Below, piece after piece: positions 29,070 through 40,373 of a DNA stretch of 40,373 nt; the stretch's first letter is position 1, and every line of letters begins with the position of its first letter. The translations under genes were made by a program, and so were the position numbers. The DNA comes from Tubiluchus corallicola. Lineage: Eukaryota; Priapulida; Priapulimorpha; Priapulimorphida; Tubiluchidae. The DNA is taken from NCBI GenBank assembly GCA_030141605.1, contig JAQGDQ010001454.1:1-40373 (forward strand). Direction: 5' to 3'. The notes below the pieces were generated by a model that ran no database searches, was not told the origin of the DNA, and worked only from the letters and a program-made list of their open reading frames with translations.

Positions 29070-29655
29070 TCAAGAAGTAACAGCCAACAGACTGACACAC
29101 CGTGGGAGTTAATCCGCATGCTATAACAGCCCACAGACTGACACACCGTGGGAGTGAAACCGCATGGTATAACAACCTACAGACTGACACACTGTGGGAG
29201 TGAATCCGCATGGTATAACAACCCACAGACTGACACGCCGTGGGAGTGAATCCGCATGGTATAACAACCGACAGACTGACACACCGTGTGAGTGAATCCG
29301 CATGATATAACAACCCACAGACTGACACACCGTGAGAGTGAATCCGCATGATATAACAGCCCACAGACTGATACACCGTGGGAGTGAATCCGCATTGTAT
29401 AACAACCCACAGACTGACACACCGTGGGCGTGAATCCGCATGGTATAACAGCCCACAGACTGACACACCGTGGGAGTGAATCCGCATTGTATAACAACCC
29501 ACAGACTGACACACCGTGGGCGTGAATCCGCATGGTATAACAACCCACAGACTGACACACCGTGAGAGTGAATCCGCATGGTATAACAACCCACAGACTG
29601 ACACACCGTGGGAGTGAATCCGCATGGTATAACAGCCCACAGACTGACACACTTC
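29070..29655. repeat. 46-bp tandem array, about 12-13 copies
   Basis: Units 'cagactgacacaccgtggga', 'gtgaatccgcatggtataac', 'aaccca'. The unit lacks stop codons in all three minus-strand frames, producing overlapping frames of 229, 191 and 161 codons with a 46-residue periodicity. This is explained by the repeat and is not called a gene. Confidence 0.95.
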
Positions 29656-29949
29656 GCCCACTGAGACGCACGCTATCTGATTCTGGTGCAAAAACTTTGG
29701 AATGTGAAGCCAATTGGTGTAGTGTAACATTAGAAGCAAACAGCTGATCCACTTTTAGCCGTGTTTACGCCTCACACGCTTGACTGAGGGGGGAAAGAGT
29801 TACTGTACATTGCTGCCGAGTAATGAATGTTTCTGAGTCTAGATGTGAAATAAGCAACATCATAGACGCGCAGTGATAAAAACCATCGCGCAATTACTCG
29901 TTTTTGGCTCGAAATTGAAACAGACCGAATTAGAGCGAATGTGAGAAAA

Positions 29950-30030
29950 TCGGTACAAAAGTCGGAGACGAACCAGGGACTTTCGGTTTACAAGTCTAGT
30001 GCCACGACCACTAGAGTACACACACACATA
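29950..30030 (-). repeat. tRNA-derived SINE-like segment
   Basis: On the minus strand: 'tactctagtggtcgtggcac' (A-box region), 'tagacttgtaaaccgaaagt' (anticodon-arm-like, TGT) and 'ccctggttcgtctcc' (B box). This is the order and spacing of a tRNA head. Sequence continuing towards 29860 may be the SINE body. It is decayed and not a functional tRNA. Confidence 0.6.
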
Positions 30031-30195
30031 CACAGCTCAATTGTGATCAGTGCAAGTCCTGATTGGTCTACTCTGGCTTAACATAAGAATTATAACTCCT
30101 TTCCCTCATTAAATGATTAAAGCGGTTCAAAACCATTTATGCTTTGCTGTTAGTTTTATAAATTTTATAAATTGAAGGAACTAAACGAATGCGAA

Positions 30196-30230
30196 GACGA
30201 CAACGACGACGAGGATGACGACGATGAAGG

Positions 30231-30324
<94 letters not shown>

Positions 30325-30355
30325 AATGATGATGATGATGATGATGATGATGACG
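30196..30355. repeat. (GAT)n array
   Basis: About 160 bp, with a pure run of about 95 bases near 30229-30322. Poly-Asp, poly-Met and poly-Ser frames are by-products. Confidence 0.95.
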
Positions 30356-30449
30356 CTGCTGACGCTGCTAGTGGTGGTAAAGATGGTGATGTCAATTTTA
30401 TTTATTTGTTCGTAATAGCAGGCATCTTCGTTCTCTTTGTTTGCTTACT

Positions 30450-30665
30450 CACCCACTCTCTTGCTTGTTCATTCAAATGCAGTTCATTTACTTATGCATA
30501 TTCACGATTCGTTTGTTCATTCATTCTGTCATTCGGTCATTCATTCATTCAGTCAGTCATTCCTTCCTTCTTTTCTTCATTCATTCGTTCTTTCACCCAT
30601 TCATTACATCATTCTTTTATTCGTTAGTTCGTTCACTCATTCATTCATTCACTCTGTCGGTTATT
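30450..30665. repeat. Imperfect (CATT)n tetranucleotide region
   Basis: Many 'ttcattcattcattc' runs with G and C interruptions. The Ser/His/Phe-rich frames are artefacts. Confidence 0.85.
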
Positions 30666-30746
30666 CATTGGCAGTGCGATGCGTGAGTGTAAAACTTGCA
30701 TCCCTCGGTGTGCCAGTACTCGAGCGTGGCACACAAAAGTGCCTAC

Positions 30747-31220
30747 AAAAGTTAGCAATTGTTCCTTATATTTGAATAATTAGCTTAGAAAGTTAATTAA
30801 CGGCAACCGAACACAGCTATTGCTTACGTCAGAAACTAACCACAGTTTGTGCAATGACAATGTCTTCCCTTGCGTATCAACTACATTTGCATAAGTGTTA
30901 CAGTACTGCTTAAACGCGTGATGTCATGAATAATGTGCTTTACATCATATGACGTCAGAAACTTACACTGCAGTTCATGATCATGATTATCACGGTACCA
31001 CCTTCTATTTGTCGGCCACGCAAATGTGACAAAAAGGCGCCACTGCCAATCTTAGTAGATTCACTGAGCCGCGCGTAGCTTTGAAAGTTTAACGAAATCC
31101 AAGGTAATTATTATTTAATCTAAGCTTTGATTTAAAAAAGCTTTTGTAGTTTTTAATATTTTAGAGCATTCTTTATTCTGAACTCGTGTTTACACAATCG
31201 TCCGGTTTTCCTTTTAATTT
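30747..31220 (+). repeat. Dispersed repeat family 2, copy 3
   Basis: Highly similar to 4165-4680 over its length ('gttagcaattgtt', 'cggcaaccgaacacagctat', 'gacaaaaaggcgcca', 'tcgtccggttttcctt'). Confidence 0.85.
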
Positions 31221-32185
31221 ATATTTTCATAGAATCACGGTTAAGAACACCGAACGATGAAAAACGTCTTCAAATTCCTGAACGTCGACTGTAGTATATG
31301 ATCTTGTAAACAATGAGTAAATGGCTTCAGTTTCAAACTGTTTACTGTAAACACTAGTCGACGTAGACCAATACTAAGGGCTTCCTGATTTACTGTTCTA
31401 ACCTAACATTCATTCATCGTGATACAGGGCGTTGCAAAAATAATGCACTCACAAGCAAATGCATTCGTGTAGGACAAGGTAGGGTTGCCACCAGTCCTGA
31501 TTTGGCTGAAATTCAGCCATAGATTCGTAGTTTGAAAAATTCTTGAAATTTCCCGATTTCAGCCTTGACGGTGAAATTTAAGTAGAAAAACAGTGGAAAT
31601 ACAGCTTGCATGTTATTGAAACTTAGCAAAAGATTAAGCCAAAAAAAACAGCTGAGTTTCTGTTAATTAAAGTAACAGTCAACTTATTAAATTAAGTTGA
31701 ATCGGTTGCATGGCTTCATCATTTCTACATTTTTCACCAATTTTTGCTGCAGGTGCAAATGCTGTAAATGAAGTATTCTTCCGTTCTTAGCTCTAGTTCA
31801 CATAACATAAAGTGCTTAATAATTTGATTGCTAAACCCCGATCCCAGTAACCACATCAAACGTTAGAAATGTGACTGGGAAGAAACTCCAAAAATTGATG
31901 TACAGGCTCCTTGCACTTTTGTAAGTTTTAGATTTTTAGGACTTTTCGGGAGTCTTAATTTTGTACTTTGAATTTCTTGATTTTAGTTTCTGAAAAGGAC
32001 CTCGTAAAACAAGTAAAATGCAGGAAATGTTTGGTTCCCGGGGTCCGTCCCGGGCCCCACAGGGAGAGCTTACAGACCCCCTAGTTAGCTCTTAACTCCT
32101 TAACCCTTAAATTTTTTTCACTCTTTAAGGCTCACTCAAATTCGTAATTACATATTATGTTTTCCTTTCTCAACTTTCAGGTTTA
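31221..32185. other. Intergenic AT-rich DNA
   Basis: No gene recognised. A solo 'cagggcgttgcaaaaataat' at about 31426 resembles a mariner-type end without a partner. A GC-rich patch lies at 32036-32080 (GTCCGTCCCGGGCCCC). Confidence 0.4.
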
Positions 32186-33715
32186 TTGCTCTTATGCCAT
32201 TGCTATTATTACATCATTTACTTCATCCTTATTTACATTAAGTTATCTACAGAAGCATGCATAACTATAATCATTTTTCATTTAAGTGAGGTGAGTGTGT
32301 TAATGACCGTATGGTCGTACACTCACCTCGCACTACTCAAATACTACATCATTTACTTCATCCTTATTTACATTAAGTTATCTACAGAAGCATGCATAAC
32401 TATAATCATTTTTTCATTTAAGTAAGGTGAGTGTGTTAATGACCGTATGGTCGTACACTCACCTCGCACTACTCAAATACTACATCATTTACTTCATCCT
32501 TATTTACATTAAGTTATCTACAGAAGCATGCATAACTATAATCATTTTTTCATTTAAGTAAGGTGAGTGTGTTAATGACCGTATGGTCGTACACTCACCT
32601 CGCACTACTCAAATTATTACATCATTTACTTCATCCTTATTTACATTAAGTTATCTACAGAAGCATGCATAACTATAATCATTTTTTCATTTAAGTAAGG
32701 TGAGTGTGTTAATGACCGTATGGTCGTACACTCACCTCGCACTACTCAAATTATTACATCATTTACTTCATCCTTATTTACATTAAGTTATCTACAGAAG
32801 CATGCATAACTATAATCATTTTTTCATTTAAGTAAGGTGAGTGTGTTAATGACCGTATGGTCGTACACTCACCTCGCACTACTCAAATTATTACATCATT
32901 TACTTCATCCTTATTTACATTAAGTTATCTACAGAAGCATGCATAACTATAATCATTTTTTCATTTAAGTAAGGTGAGTGTGTTAATGACCGTATGGTCG
33001 TACACTCACCTCGCACTACTCAAATTATTACATCATTTACTTCATCCTTATTTACATTAAGTTATCTACAGAAGCATGCATAACTATAATCATTTTTTCA
33101 TTTAAGTAAGGTGAGTGTGTTAATGACCGTATGGTCGTACACTCACCTCGCACTACTCAAATTATTACATCATTTACTTCATCCTTATTTACATTAAGTT
33201 ATCTACAGAAGCATGCATAACTATAATCATTTTTTCATTTAAGTAAGGTGAGTGTGTTAATGACCGTATGGTCGTACACTCACCTCGCACTACTCAAATT
33301 ATTACATCATTTACTTCATCCTTATTTACATTAAGTTATCTACAGAAGCATGCATAACTATAATCATTTTTTCATTTAAGTAAGGTGAGTGTGTTAATGA
33401 CCGTATGGTCGTACACTCACCTCGCACTACTCAAATTATTACATCATTTACTTCATCCTTATTTACATTAAGTTATCTACAGAAGCATGCATAACTATAA
33501 TCATTTTTTCATTTAAGTAAGGTGAGTGTGTTAATGACCGTATGGTCGTACACTCACCTCGCACTACTCAAATTATTACATCATTTACTTCATCCTTATT
33601 TACATTAAGTTATCTACAGAAGCATGCATAACTATAATCATTTTTTCATTTAAGTAAGGTGAGTGTGTTAATGACCGTATGGTCGTACACTCACCTCGCA
33701 CTACTCAAATTATTT
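32186..33715. repeat. 136-137-bp satellite, about 11 units, each with a palindrome
   Basis: Head-to-tail, almost identical units of 136-137 bp ('tacttcatccttatttacat', 'acagaagcatgcataactat', then the palindrome). In each unit AGGTGAGTGT and ACACTCACCT form a 10-bp stem around GACC/GGTC. The first units differ by one or two bases; later units are nearly clonal. No coding potential. Confidence 0.97.
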
Positions 33716-33780
33716 TATTTAAAGTTTACTAATGTGTTTGATATTGTATTTTTTGATGTGTGAAATAAAACTCATAGTTC

Positions 33781-36112
33781 ATAATTCTAAATCCCTCTCG
33801 AAAGAATCATGTATGCAGTAGGCCCAGTCTGCAACAATAAGACTTCTGTATTACAGTGTACGTGCTGTTAATAGAACTTATTTATTTTTCTACGCTGCAC
33901 ACTATTTCTTCCCTAATTCTAAATCCCTCTCGAAAGAACCATGTATGAAGTAGGCCCAGAGTGCAACAATAAGACTTCTGTATTACAGCGTACGTGCTGT
34001 TAATAGAACTTATTTATTTTTCTACCCTGCACACTATTTCTTCCCTAATTCTAAATCCCTCTCGAAAGAATCATGTATGAAGTAGGCCCAGTCTGCAACA
34101 ATAAGACTTCTGTATTACAGCGTACGTGCTGTTAATAGAACTTATTTATTTTTCTACTCTAATTCTAAATCCCTCGAAAGAATCATGTATGAAGTAGCCA
34201 GTCTGCAACAATAAGACTTGTATTACAGGTACGCTGTTAATAGAACTTATTATTTTCACCTGCACGCTATTTCTTCCCTAATTCTAAATCCCTCTCGAAA
34301 GAATCATGTATGAAGTAGGCCCAGAGTGCAACAATAAGACTTCTGTATTACAGCGTACGTGCTGTTAATAGAACATTTATTTTTCTACCCTGCACGCTAT
34401 TTCTTCCCTAATTCTAAATCCCTCTCGAAAGAATCATGTATGAAGTAGGCCCAGTCTGCAACAATAAGACTTCTGTATTACAGCGTACGTGCTGTTAATA
34501 GAACTTATTTATTTTTCTACCCTGCACGCTATTTCTTCCCTAATTCTAAATCCCTCTCGAAAGAATCATGTATGAAGTAGGCACAGAGTGCAACAATAAG
34601 ACTTCTGTATTACAGCGTACGTGCTGTTAATAGAACTTATTTATTTTTCTACCCTGCACGCTATTTCTTCCCTAATTCTAAATCCCTCTCGAAAGAATCA
34701 TGTATGAAGTAGGCCCAGAGTGCAACAATAAGACTTCTGTATTACAGCGTACGTGCTGTTAATAGAACTTATTTATTTTTCTACCCTGCACACTATTTCT
34801 TCCCTAATTCTAAATCCCTCTCGAAAGAATCATGTATGAAGTAGGCCCAGTCTGCAACAATAAGACTTCTGTATTACAGTGTACGTGCTGTTAATAGAAC
34901 TTATTTATTTTTCTACCCTGCACGCTATTTCTTCCCTAATTCTAAATCCCTCTCGAAAGAATCATGTATGAAGTAGGCCCAGTCTGCAACAATAAGACTT
35001 CTGTATTACAGTGTACGTGCTGTTAATAGAACTTATTTATTTTTCTACCCTGCACGCTATTTCTTCCCTAATTCTAAATCCCTCTCGAAAGAATCATGTA
35101 TGAAGTAGGCCCAGTCTGCAACAATAAGACTTCTGTATTACAGCGTACATGCTGTTAATAGAACTTATTTATTTTTCTACCCTGCACACTATTTCTTCCC
35201 TAATTCTAAATCCCTCTCGAAAGAATCATGTATGAAGTAGGCCCAGTCTGCAACAATAAGACTTCTGTATTACAGCGTACGTGCTGTTAATAGAACTTAT
35301 TTATTTTTCTACTCTGCACGCTATTTCTTCCCTAATTCTAAATCCCTCTCGAAAGAATCATGTATGAAGTAGGCCCTGTGTGCAACAATAAGACTTCTGT
35401 ATTACAGCGTACGTGCTGTTAATAGAACTTATTTATTTTTCTACCCTGCACGCTATTTCTTCCCTAATTCTAAATCCCTCTCGAAAGAATCATGTATGAA
35501 GTAGGCCCAGTCTGCAACAATAAGACTTCTGTATTACAGCGTACGTGCTGTTAATAGAACTTATTTATTTTTCTACCCTGCACACTATTTTTTCCCTAAT
35601 TCTAAATCCCTCTCGAAAGAATCATGTATGAAGTAGGCCCAGTCTGCAACAATAAGACTTCTGTATTACAGCGTACGTGCTGTTAATAGAACTTATTTAT
35701 TTTTCTACTCTGCACGCTATTTCTTCCCTAATTCTAAATCCCTCTAGAAAGAATCATGTATGAAGTAGGCCCAGTGTGCAACAATAAGACTTCTGTATTA
35801 CAGCGTACATGCTGTTAATAGAACTTATTTATTTTTCTACTCTGCACGCTATTTCTTCCCTAATTCTAAATCCCTCTCGAAAGAATCATGTATGAAGTAG
35901 GCCCTGTGTGCAACAATAAGACTTCTGTATTACAGCGTACGTGCTGTTAATAGAACTTATTTATTTTTCTACCCTGCACGCTATTTCTTCCCTAATTCTA
36001 AATCCCTCTCGAAAGAATCATGTATGAAGTAGGCCCAGTCTGCAACAATAAGACTTCTGTATTACAGCGTACGTGCTGTTAATAGAACTTATTTATTTTT
36101 CTACTCTGCACG
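33781..36112. repeat. 132-bp satellite, about 18 units
   Basis: Units of 132 bp ('taattctaaatccctctcga', 'tgcaacaataagacttctgt', 'gtgctgttaatagaacttat') with a few recurrent variants (CAGTCTG/CAGAGTG, CACACTA/CACGCTA). One unit (about 34158-34262) is shortened by many 1-4-base deletions. No coding frame. Confidence 0.97.
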
Positions 36113-36590
36113 CTTATTTTAACGTTGCCTTCGCAACCATCTCACACATGTGAAGCTAATTGACTAACAGCCTCAACAGTTTTGTTAAATTGGCACTGTT
36201 TAGCCACCTCCGAAAACTTGTTTTAGTAAACTAGGCATTAATGGTTCGAAATTGTTTGAAAACAGTAAACGGAAACGGAAGAGGATATCTGTTTTATCCC
36301 GAAATGGCAAAATAAGGTTTAATTCCTACATGATGCATCACTTTAATATGGAATTGTTATCATTATCATTATCTTGTCCATATAAAAATTTGTTTGCACA
36401 AAAATTTTTAGTGTCATTACCTATTTTAAACTGACATTTTTTAGTATTTAAAAAAAGAAAATTTAACAGTGAAATTGTATATGATTGGCCATCTTTGGCA
36501 GCACTGAAGCTGACGTTTCTTTAATACAGTTTAATTAGATAATTTTTTACTGCTGATTGTTAGTTGTTTAACATAACGTTATGCAGTTTT
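36113..36590. other. Spacer between satellites
   Basis: AT-rich sequence with a 60-codon frame at 36252-36434 that I do not recognise. No other feature is seen. Confidence 0.4.
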
Positions 36591-38427
36591 ACTTCTTACA
36601 CAACTACGTACGATTACTTCTTACACGACTACGTACGATTACTTCTTACACAACTACATACGATTACTTCTTACACAACTACATACGATTACTTCTTACA
36701 TGACTACATACGATTACTTCTTACACGACTACGCACCATTACTTCTTACACGACTACATACGATTACTTCTTACACGACTACATACGATTACTTCTTACA
36801 CGACTACATGCGATTACTTCTTACACGACTACGTACAATTACTTCTTACACGACTACGCACCATTACTTCTTACACGACTACATACGATTACTTCTTACA
36901 CGACTACGTATGATTACTTCTTACACGACTACATACGATTACTTCTTACACAACTACGTACGATTACTTCTTACACGACTACGTACGATTACTTCTTACA
37001 CAACTACATACGATTACTTCTTACACAACTACGTACGATTACTTCTTACACGACTACGTACGATTACTTCTTACACGACTACGTACGATTACTTCTTACA
37101 CGACTACGTACCATTACTTCTTACACAACTACATACGATTACTTCTTACATGACTACGTACGATTACTTCTTACAAGATTACATACGATTACTTCTTACA
37201 CGACTACATACGATTACTTCTTACACGACTACATACGATTACTTCTTACACGACTACATACGATTACTTCTTACACGACTACGCACCATTACTTCTTACA
37301 CGACTACATACGATTACTTCTTACACGACTACGCACCATTACTTCTTACACGACTACATACGATTACTTCTTACACGACTACGTACGATTACTTCTTACA
37401 CGACTACGCACCATTACTTCTTACACGACTACATACGATTACTTCTTACACGACTACGTACGATTACTTCTTACACGACTACGCACCATTACTTCTTACA
37501 CGACTACATACGATTACTTCTTACACGACTACGCACCATTACTTCTTACACGACTACGTACGATTACTTCTTACACGACTACATACGATTACTTCTTACA
37601 CGACTACGTATGATTACTTCTTACACGACTACATACGATTACTTCTTACACAACTAACAACTACATACGAATACTTCTTACACGACTACGTACGATTACT
37701 TCTTACACGACTGCATACGATTACTTCTTACACAACTACGTACGATTACTTCTTACACGACTACATACGATTACTTCTTACACGACTACATACGATTACT
37801 TCTTACACGACTACGTACGATTACTTCTTAGACGACTACGCACCATTACTTCTTACACGACTACGTACGATTACTTCTTACACGACTACGTATGATTACT
37901 TCTTACACGACTACATACGATTACTTCTTACACAACTACGTACGATTACTTCTTACACGACTACGTACGATTACTTCTTACACGACTACATACGATTACT
38001 TCTTACACAACTACGTACGATTACTTCTTACACGACTACGTACGATTACTTCTTACATGACTGCACACGATTACTTCTTACACGACTACACACGATTACT
38101 TCTTACACGACTATGTACGATTACTTCTTACACGACTGCATACGATTTACTTCTTACACAACTACATACGATTACTTCTTACACGATTACATACGATTAC
38201 TTCTTACACAACTACGTACGATTACTTCTTACACGACTGCATACGATTACTTCTTACACGACTACTTCTTACACGACTACATACGATTACTTCTTACACG
38301 ACTACGTACGATTACTTCTTACACAACTACATACGATTACTTCTTACACAACTACATACGATTACTTCTTACACAACTACATACGATTACTTCTTACACA
38401 ACTACATACGATTACTTCTTACACAAC
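36591..38427. repeat. 25-bp minisatellite, about 73 units
   Basis: Units 'acttcttacacgactacgta' plus 'cgatt'. Three plus-strand frames stay open, one for 626 codons (36700-38580), because the unit has no plus-strand stop in any frame. The peptide has a 25-residue period (TTTYDYFLHDY, then RLLLTRL). The minus strand is full of stops. No start context, splice signals or homology supports a gene. Confidence 0.97.
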
Positions 38428-38573
38428 ATTCAACAACCTTTTGACACAAAACTGTCCCTCTTTCTTACTTACCCGAAAAATGCGCAAGAAATAGCAATAA
38501 ACACTAGCCAGCAAGCGAACCACAACAAACCACCACGCCTGTTGCTCAGTCAAGCTGTCGTCTGCTGTCCTGG

Positions 38574-38586
38574 CCGCTAGATGGCT
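38574..38586 (+). promoter_or_regulatory. CTCF-like motif
   Basis: CCGCTAGATGGCT, close to the CTCF core, lies between the 25-bp array and the terminal inverted repeat. Motif only. Confidence 0.25.
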
Positions 38587-38615
38587 CAGATGTGCGCACT
38601 GGAGGCGGCCATATA

Positions 38616-39233
38616 TGGTCACTGATGATACACGAGATAGGGCACAGCTGTCTGTCGTCTGTTAGAGATTCTTTCAAATCCGCTGCGGAACGCGAAGGCG
38701 GTTCTAAGGAGAAATTTAATCGAGGAGAGTTTATTTTATCCTTCCCAGAAAACATTCTCTCTTTTCAATTAGAGTACGGTCGTAGTACAGGCCTGTAGGC
38801 CTACACCATGTTAAAATTTATTCTTCAACGTGTCTAAATCGTTTAATTTATATATTGATACAATCATCTCAAATATATATACTAGCGTTACTCGGCTGAG
38901 AATAAGTCAGTAAATTTTGCAAATGTGCAGCAGAGCTGTCAAGATGTTCTATCATAATAGGATAGTATAGGAAACATTCGAAATATTGCTTACATCTGAG
39001 CAGCTGATGTTTAGTTAATTACGTTCCGGGCGGCATAGACACACTAGGTCAGTTCTAACACTAGGTAGTCGTCTATGACGTCAGATTCTGAAAGTAACTC
39101 GGTAATTTTAAGGGTAATATAGTGTATGTGTAACTGCTTAAGTTAACAGCTGCCAGTTAACTGCGTGAGCACTGCATTTTACTTAAAGCAAAACAGGACC
39201 CAATCTTAAACTGTAACTCAAAACGATCTAGCA
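38616..39233 (+). repeat. Left arm of a 618-bp inverted repeat
   Basis: The exact reverse complement is found at 39756-40373. The pairing register stays constant from end to end (paired positions always sum to 78989), so there is no net length difference, and I saw no mismatch in the parts compared. Short frames inside are not recognised. Confidence 0.95.
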
Positions 39234-39755
39234 CATTACCTATGTGGTTGTTGTGAATTACATGTATTTGCACAATGCTTATATCCAAAGCAGGCTGAAC
39301 AACTGCTTGTGGTGTACTACCATTTTTGAAATAATTGTACCTTCGTTCGCTATTATGACACTTATATAAAAACGGCCTCCGAAACTACGTGAATTACGTG
39401 CTTTAGATGAAAGAATGCGCATTTCCTGTAGAGAATTTTTTACGCTGGATCCCTAAACCCTTCTGGCGCACTGTCCACTGTCCCAATTCCCAATTTACCG
39501 CTGTGCTCATGCATGAGCTGCCGAACGTGTGTAGTTCGTCACAAACTAACACATCTGAACTTGGAAGTACAGCACCTGTTTTTTAATGCGTTTCCGAAAT
39601 GCAGGCGGCTAGTGCCCGTCTAACTAGCAAATGGCGAAATGCATGTAACAGCGAAGAACTAGTGGCGCGAACGTGAAATTGTGTTTGTGTGGTAATAATT
39701 CTTTCACGTAAGTCATTTTTGACAAAAATAGTATGTTTCCTTTCAATGTTTTAAA
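39234..39755. other. Unique spacer of the inverted repeat
   Basis: This 522-bp centre includes a fragment of dispersed repeat family 2 at about 39490-39650 ('gaacgtgtgtagttcgtcac', 'acagcacctgttttt'). Confidence 0.8.
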
Positions 39756-40373
39756 TGCTAGATCGTTTTGAGTTACAGTTTAAGATTGGGTCCTGTTTTG
39801 CTTTAAGTAAAATGCAGTGCTCACGCAGTTAACTGGCAGCTGTTAACTTAAGCAGTTACACATACACTATATTACCCTTAAAATTACCGAGTTACTTTCA
39901 GAATCTGACGTCATAGACGACTACCTAGTGTTAGAACTGACCTAGTGTGTCTATGCCGCCCGGAACGTAATTAACTAAACATCAGCTGCTCAGATGTAAG
40001 CAATATTTCGAATGTTTCCTATACTATCCTATTATGATAGAACATCTTGACAGCTCTGCTGCACATTTGCAAAATTTACTGACTTATTCTCAGCCGAGTA
40101 ACGCTAGTATATATATTTGAGATGATTGTATCAATATATAAATTAAACGATTTAGACACGTTGAAGAATAAATTTTAACATGGTGTAGGCCTACAGGCCT
40201 GTACTACGACCGTACTCTAATTGAAAAGAGAGAATGTTTTCTGGGAAGGATAAAATAAACTCTCCTCGATTAAATTTCTCCTTAGAACCGCCTTCGCGTT
40301 CCGCAGCGGATTTGAAAGAATCTCTAACAGACGACAGACAGCTGTGCCCTATCTCGTGTATCATCAGTGACCA
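39756..40373 (-). repeat. Right arm of the 618-bp inverted repeat
   Basis: Reverse complement of 38616-39233. It reaches the last base of the window, so the true outer boundary may lie beyond it. Confidence 0.95.

Noticed and set aside
29050-29752. Frames of 161-229 codons
   Set aside because: 46-bp array with no stop codon on that strand.
32186-33715. CRISPR-like array (regular repeats with palindromes)
   Set aside because: Whole units are identical with no unique spacers, and the context is a eukaryotic genome.
36564-38580. Frames of 349 and 626 codons with a 25-residue repeat
   Set aside because: 25-bp array explanation is sufficient; several frames are open at once and no gene signals flank them.

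Overview
The window is AT-rich animal nuclear DNA: spliced protein genes with small exons, long introns filled with transposon relics, and many tandem arrays. A troponin T gene indicates a bilaterian with striated-type muscle. Its C-terminus (a short Pro/Ala tail, not the long Glu run of insects) and its splice layout suggest a non-insect invertebrate, perhaps a mollusc or other lophotrochozoan. The exact taxon cannot be read from the window. No operons, CRISPR arrays or bacterial features are present. Only two genes are well supported. On the + strand, two exons (3241-3407 and 5928-6248) encode the C-terminal two thirds of a PEX11 alpha/beta-type peroxisomal membrane protein; its upstream exons were not found and probably lie left of the window. 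On the - strand, troponin T runs from the start codon at 28729 to the stop at 10609. I rebuilt it from 13 coding exons whose phases all agree, giving a protein of 361 or 359 residues depending on which of two mutually exclusive exons is used. Layout: 1-1750 is a nest of inverted-repeat elements including a hAT MITE with intact 8-bp target duplications. 2007-2889 is a compound CTG/CTA triplet array in the PEX11 intron or flank. 3.2-6.3 kb holds PEX11 with a pogo-like MITE ending just before its last exon. 6.3-10.6 kb is intergenic, with a GAT-type array, MITEs and a CA/CT microsatellite. 10.6-28.75 kb is troponin T, whose introns carry at least three pogo-like MITE families, a second hAT MITE with target duplications, two foldback elements, a 1.77-kb element containing a 5S rRNA-derived segment, and several minisatellites. 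28.8-38.5 kb has no recognised gene and is dominated by tandem arrays (46-, 136-, 132- and 25-bp units plus GAT and CATT repeats). 38.6-40.37 kb is a 618-bp inverted repeat around a 522-bp spacer and runs to the window end. The points most worth following are: (i) troponin T exons 7A/7B, held mutually exclusive both by reading frame and by a 60-nt intervening intron; (ii) three tiny phase-symmetric N-terminal exons, which allow modular alternative splicing; (iii) a 117-bp array next to exon 1 that copies the exon-1 5' splice site four more times; (iv) a MITE fragment ending about ten bases from a weak 5' splice site of exon 5; (v) the acceptor of the last PEX11 exon, which reads as a fused 3'/5' splice site; and (vi) the tandem arrays and the end palindrome. 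I could run no database search, alignment or folding, so family names rest on motifs, splice phases, terminal repeats and target duplications read by eye.
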